Of a stretch of 64,000 nucleotides of DNA, positions 60,794-64,000 are shown one piece after another. Under the pieces are notes generated by a model. It had not been told where the DNA came from. It did no database searches and saw only the letters and a list, made by a program, of their open reading frames with translations. Made by a program: the position numbers and the translations under genes. The DNA is from Roseomonas sp. KE2513. GTDB lineage: Bacteria > Pseudomonadota > Alphaproteobacteria > Acetobacterales > Acetobacteraceae. The stretch covers positions 272,957 to 336,956 of the forward strand of contig NZ_RCVR01000002.1 of NCBI RefSeq assembly GCF_016107305.1, in the 5' to 3' direction. Position 1 is the first letter of the stretch. Every line of letters starts with the position of its first letter.

Positions 60794-63642
60794 CTCCCCT
60801 TCGCGTGGCGGTTTTTGTGACGAATGCGGCGGGTGTGTACGGGGGTGGTCGTCTGGCGGCGTTCCTGCTGGCGCAGTGCCTGGCGCGGGCGGGCGCGGAG
60901 GTGAGCTTCGTCACCAACGTCAAGCCGGTCTTCTACGACGAGCTCCGCTACTTCGGCCATCCTGGCCAGGTGGCGCTCCACCTGACGAAGGACTTCCACC
61001 TCGGCCTGCCGGGGGGTGCCTTCGACATCGTCGTCCTCATCCCAGGACAGTCCCAGGACCGCACCTTCTACATGGGCGCCCGCGGCTTCGCCCATCGCCG
61101 CGGCGCCCGCCTCGTCCTCTTCAACTTCGAGACGCCCAACTGGTTCAACAGCCTCGCCCCCGAGGCCCGCACCGAGGACCTCTGGCTCGAGTGGCGCCGC
61201 TGCCTCGAGGACGGCCTCCTCGTCCTCTCCAACTCCGAGCAGTCCATGCGCTTCGCCAAGCGCTACTACGCCTCGCACCCGCAGACGACCCATTTCGACT
61301 TCTGGCACCAGCCGATCAACCTCAAGGCGCTCGCCCGCGTCCAGCCGCAGTTCCGCGAGAAGCGCGTCGTCTGCTTCGTCCGCGCCCGCGACCCCCACAA
61401 GGGCGGGCAAGACCTCATCGACGCCCTCTCGGACGACCTCCGCGGCTGGACCCTCTCGCTCATCGTCGGCTCGGCCAAGCTCGACGACGACTACCGCGAG
61501 GCCATCCAGGCCGCCGCCCGCCGCCACGGCATCGGCGTCGAGGTCAAGCCCCTGCTGTCCGACACCGAGAAGTTCGTCGAACTCAAGCGCGCCCGCATGC
61601 TCCTCTACCCCTCCCTCTTCGAGGGCTACGGCATCCCCCCCATCGAGGCCCTCGCCTCAGCCACCCCTTGCGTCTGCTACGACCTGCCCGTCTTCCGCGA
61701 GGTCTGCGGCGACGCCCTCCTCGCCGCACCCCTCGGCTCCATCGAGGGCCTGCAGGAAAACATCCGGCGCGTCATCCAGTCCTCCCCCGACGACTGGAAC
61801 CACCTCCCACAAGCCGTAGCCTCCGTCTCCTCCATCCTCAACTGCGGCAACAACGCCCTCCAGGCACTTGAACGGTACCTCGCCGTCGCAAAGGAGCCGC
61901 TCGTCCCAATGACGCCCCTCGCCGGCCCCGCGCGGACGGGGCGCTTCCGGCTCGGCGATCTCGCCTTCCGGTATGAGGAGGGGAGCGCCTTCGTTACCGG
62001 CTGGATCGCGGCCGAGGCGCCGCTCTCCCATCTCTCCGCCACCATCGGCGATCGCCCCGTCTGGGTGCAGGCCGCGCCTCCCGCAGGGCAGTCACGCCCC
62101 GGCACCGAGGTTCGCACCGCCTTCTCCCTCCACCTCGACCAGGCGGACCTCGCGGCCCTGGCGCGCGGGGGTGCACGCCTCGTGCTGGCCGCGCGGACAG
62201 AGTTGGAGGCGCGCGCGGCGCTCCTCCCCCTGCACCCTGGCTGGACACCCTGCCCACCCGGCCGCGGCGAGTTCCCACCGCCCCTTCCGCCTGACATCGC
62301 TCCCGAGGCGCCACCCCGTGCCGAAATCTTCCGCGCCACCTGCGACGAGTACGGCGTGCTGGAATTCGAGGGCTGGGCGCTTTCCCTGCCACGCGTCGAT
62401 GCCGTTCGGATCTGGGCCGACGGCCAACTCCTGGGCGAGACGATCCCCGACCGAGCCAGCACCGGTGTCCACGAGCGGTGGCGCCATTACGGCGACGCCT
62501 ACGGGGGGTTCCAGCTCGTCGGCCGCCACCGCGGCGCGCCGCTGCGGGCAACCCCTTACCGCGCGGAGTTCCTGCACGGCGGCGAACCTCTCCTCGTCCT
62601 CCGCGGGCACGCCGTTCCCGTCCGAAGGGCCTCCGCCCTCCTCGGAAGCGACGCGGCGCTGCTGCCCCCGGGCTTCCTGGAGGATGCGGCCCGCGGCCCG
62701 CTGGCGGCGCTCGTGGTGGAGGACGATCAGCCCCTGTGCGCGGTGGCCGGTGCTGGCCTGCGCGCACTGCTCGCGCATCTCCGCGCGAGGGGACACGAGG
62801 TGCTGCTGCTGCTGCACGGCAATCCGCAGCGCTTCGCCGACAGCCTTCCCCGCTGGCGCGCGCTGGCCGAGGGGATCCTTCTCGTGAACCCGCTCACCCC
62901 CTCCCCGATGCCCGCGCTTCCCGCCGTGCTCGCAGCCCTGGCCGGGGCGGCGCCGCGGCTGACGATGCTGATCGCGGATCGGCCCGGCCTAGCCCCCGCG
63001 CTGGTCCCCCTCGCCTCCACCCCGCTGCGGCGGCTGGTGCTGGCCAGGAACGGGATGCCCGCTCCCGCCACCCCCGCTCCGCCAACCGCCCTGCTCCTTG
63101 ACGCGACTGAGGAGGCGCCGCCCGGCCTGCCCGAACTCCGCATCGGGCTCGACGTGCCGGGCCTGGCCGCGCAGCTTCGCCTGCCCGACGCGCCGCCCCC
63201 GCCCGAGGGCCCGCTCCTCGCCGTCGATGCCACGTCCGGTGCGCCGCTTGGGCTCCTGAGGGAGGTGCTGGCCTGGGCTGGCGGTGAGGCACGGCGTCGG
63301 GGTTGGCGCCCGACCCTGCTGGTGGATGCTCCGCCCCTCGCGCCCGAGGCCTTGCTGCGGCACTCCTTTGGCATCGAGGAGGAGGTGGCGCTCCTCTGGC
63401 CCGCAAGCCTCGCCCGGGCGACGATAGCGGAGGTGCCGCTGCTCGTTCAGCCACTCGGCGAGGAACCCACCGGCGCCGCCACTGCAACTGCCCTCTCTCG
63501 CGCGATACCGGTGATGCTGTGGTCGGCCTCGCCGGGCTCGGATGGCTGGGCCGGCAAGCGCTTGGTAACGGAGGTGCCGCACGCCCCCTATTCGCTGCTG
63601 AACGCGCTGCTCGCGGGCGCTACGCTGCCAGCAATTCGCTGA
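60790..63642 (+). CDS. Giant modular glycosyltransferase 2 (GT4 plus two GW modules)
   Basis: This 950-residue protein starts at GTG 60790, overlapping the previous stop by 4 bp. Residues 1-377 are the GT4 domain identical to that of the 50059 gene. After the identity ends, it carries two GW-type modules (AFVTGWIAAEAPL, about 382-480; LEFEGWALSLP, about 512-600) and a Rossmann-like C-terminal domain (610-950, with EVLLLLHGNPQRF). These parts are homologous to giant transferase 1 but clearly diverged, and one module is missing. It may use the same donor sugar but a different acceptor or partner (inference). Confidence 0.85.
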   Translation: MTPLRVAVFVTNAAGVYGGGRLAAFLLAQCLARAGAEVSFVTNVKPVFYDELRYFGHPGQVALHLTKDFHLGLPGGAFDIVVLIPGQSQDRTFYMGARGFAHRRGARLVLFNFETPNWFNSLAPEARTEDLWLEWRRCLEDGLLVLSNSEQSMRFAKRYYASHPQTTHFDFWHQPINLKALARVQPQFREKRVVCFVRARDPHKGGQDLIDALSDDLRGWTLSLIVGSAKLDDDYREAIQAAARRHGIGVEVKPLLSDTEKFVELKRARMLLYPSLFEGYGIPPIEALASATPCVCYDLPVFREVCGDALLAAPLGSIEGLQENIRRVIQSSPDDWNHLPQAVASVSSILNCGNNALQALERYLAVAKEPLVPMTPLAGPARTGRFRLGDLAFRYEEGSAFVTGWIAAEAPLSHLSATIGDRPVWVQAAPPAGQSRPGTEVRTAFSLHLDQADLAALARGGARLVLAARTELEARAALLPLHPGWTPCPPGRGEFPPPLPPDIAPEAPPRAEIFRATCDEYGVLEFEGWALSLPRVDAVRIWADGQLLGETIPDRASTGVHERWRHYGDAYGGFQLVGRHRGAPLRATPYRAEFLHGGEPLLVLRGHAVPVRRASALLGSDAALLPPGFLEDAARGPLAALVVEDDQPLCAVAGAGLRALLAHLRARGHEVLLLLHGNPQRFADSLPRWRALAEGILLVNPLTPSPMPALPAVLAALAGAAPRLTMLIADRPGLAPALVPLASTPLRRLVLARNGMPAPATPAPPTALLLDATEEAPPGLPELRIGLDVPGLAAQLRLPDAPPPPEGPLLAVDATSGAPLGLLREVLAWAGGEARRRGWRPTLLVDAPPLAPEALLRHSFGIEEEVALLWPASLARATIAEVPLLVQPLGEEPTGAATATALSRAIPVMLWSASPGSDGWAGKRLVTEVPHAPYSLLNALLAGATLPAIR
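60795..61922 (+). repeat. 1,128-bp identical block, copy 2
   Basis: Second copy of the block at 50076-51203, offset by 10,719 bp, same orientation. The junctions fall at codon 2-3 of the gene and immediately after the GT domain. Recombination between the copies would delete or duplicate the 10.7 kb between them and would leave an intact hybrid transferase gene. Confidence 0.9.
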
Positions 63643-64000
63643 AGACCGCCGCCTCACGCTCCCAGAAATGATCGTTGTGGGAGAGATCCCCAAAGGTCCG
63701 CCGAGCGTCGCCGGTGTCGCCGAGAAGGGACAGGCAGAAGACGCTTTCGGGGTTGAGCCGGCCACGCAGGTGGCGCAGCAGATCCAGCAGCAGCACGCCG
63801 GAAATCAGAAAGACGCCCAGACGCCGCTGAAGCGCCTAGCGCAGCTCGTCGCCAGGCTCACTCTCCAGGAAGGCACGAACCTCTTCCACGCTCTCCACAG
63901 CAAAGCGGCGGCGGACAATGGTATGCAGCACCGCATCGATGTGTCGAAAGGATTCGAGGCGCGGCCGGCAGGCCGCCGCCTTCTCCGCGCGATCGGCTAG
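63620..64000 (-). pseudogene. Minus-strand gene with an in-frame TAG, 5' end beyond the window
   Basis: Read from 64000 leftward, one frame is coding-like throughout: 54 codons ending LESEPGDELR, a TAG at 63838-63836, then 71 codons beginning ALQRRLGVFLISGVLLLDLL and ending SELLAA at the stop 63622-63620. Both parts have GC-rich codons and a sensible amino-acid makeup. The second part has no obvious ribosome-binding site; its first start-type codon is CTG or GTG well inside. It is either a gene disrupted by a nonsense change or two adjacent genes. It overlaps giant transferase 2 by 23 bp, tail to tail. Family not recognised. Confidence 0.5.

Noticed and set aside
50076..61922. The 1,128-bp identical blocks as copies of an insertion sequence
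   Set aside because: They encode a glycosyltransferase domain, lie in frame inside larger genes, and show no terminal inverted repeats, target-site duplications or transposase.
63668..64000. 110-codon plus-strand frame at the right edge
   Set aside because: It is antisense to the more convincing minus-strand frame, starts without a ribosome-binding site and gives a Gln-rich product typical of a shadow.

Overview
The window looks like chromosomal DNA of a high-GC alphaproteobacterium, most likely an Acetobacteraceae/Roseomonas-type member of the Rhodospirillales. This rests on strongly G/C-ending codons, the order dcd-murA-hisG-hisD-infA-maf-RNase E/G-yacG, an alphaproteobacterial LexA box (GTTC-N7-GTTC), and a PEP-CTERM gene behind a sigma-54 promoter. 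The taxon is inferred from gene content, not from any marker search.

Layout. (1) 1-1.3 kb: the tail end of a phage-like tail module. (2) 1.4-6.6 kb: an SOS-controlled imuB-dnaE2 mutagenesis operon on the minus strand, without imuA. (3) 7.0-14.3 kb: housekeeping genes with tRNA-Thr(GGT) and tRNA-Phe(GAA). (4) 14.3-16.4 kb: a 2 kb islet bounded by tRNA-Phe and a degenerate copy of its 3' end. (5) 16.5-20.9 kb: small proteins, a HAD phosphatase and a two-subunit molybdenum hydroxylase. (6) 21.0-25.3 kb: a PEP-CTERM protein, an exosortase-associated acyltransferase (both with sigma-54-like promoters) and a convergent E1/ThiF-nitroreductase fusion. (7) 25.5-27.5 kb: an aminotransferase and an orphan response regulator. 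(8) 27.7-64 kb: a large glycan/glycoconjugate cluster that runs off the right edge.

The glycan cluster holds a UDP-glucuronate-4-epimerase-like enzyme, GT4 glycosyltransferases, a CMP-sugar-transferase-like enzyme next to a 2-hydroxyacid dehydrogenase and a hydratase, an inositol-monophosphatase-like enzyme, a Gfo/Idh/MocA oxidoreductase, a sulfotransferase-like protein, an FkbM methyltransferase, two DUF115/MptE-like proteins, DUF4214 proteins, an Hsp90-like ATPase and several beta-rich small proteins. Two features stand out. Two giant modular glycosyltransferases carry a 1,128-bp block that appears base-for-base identical, while the rest of their sequences is clearly diverged; this suggests recent gene conversion. 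Their C-terminal parts are built from a recurring module with a G-W signature, and a second set of four small proteins around them shares a GPEP-like motif. A low-GC segment (about 55.0-57.5 kb) carrying a DUF6492-like glycosyltransferase and an SGNH-like protein interrupts the cluster and appears to have removed the normal start of the gene after it.
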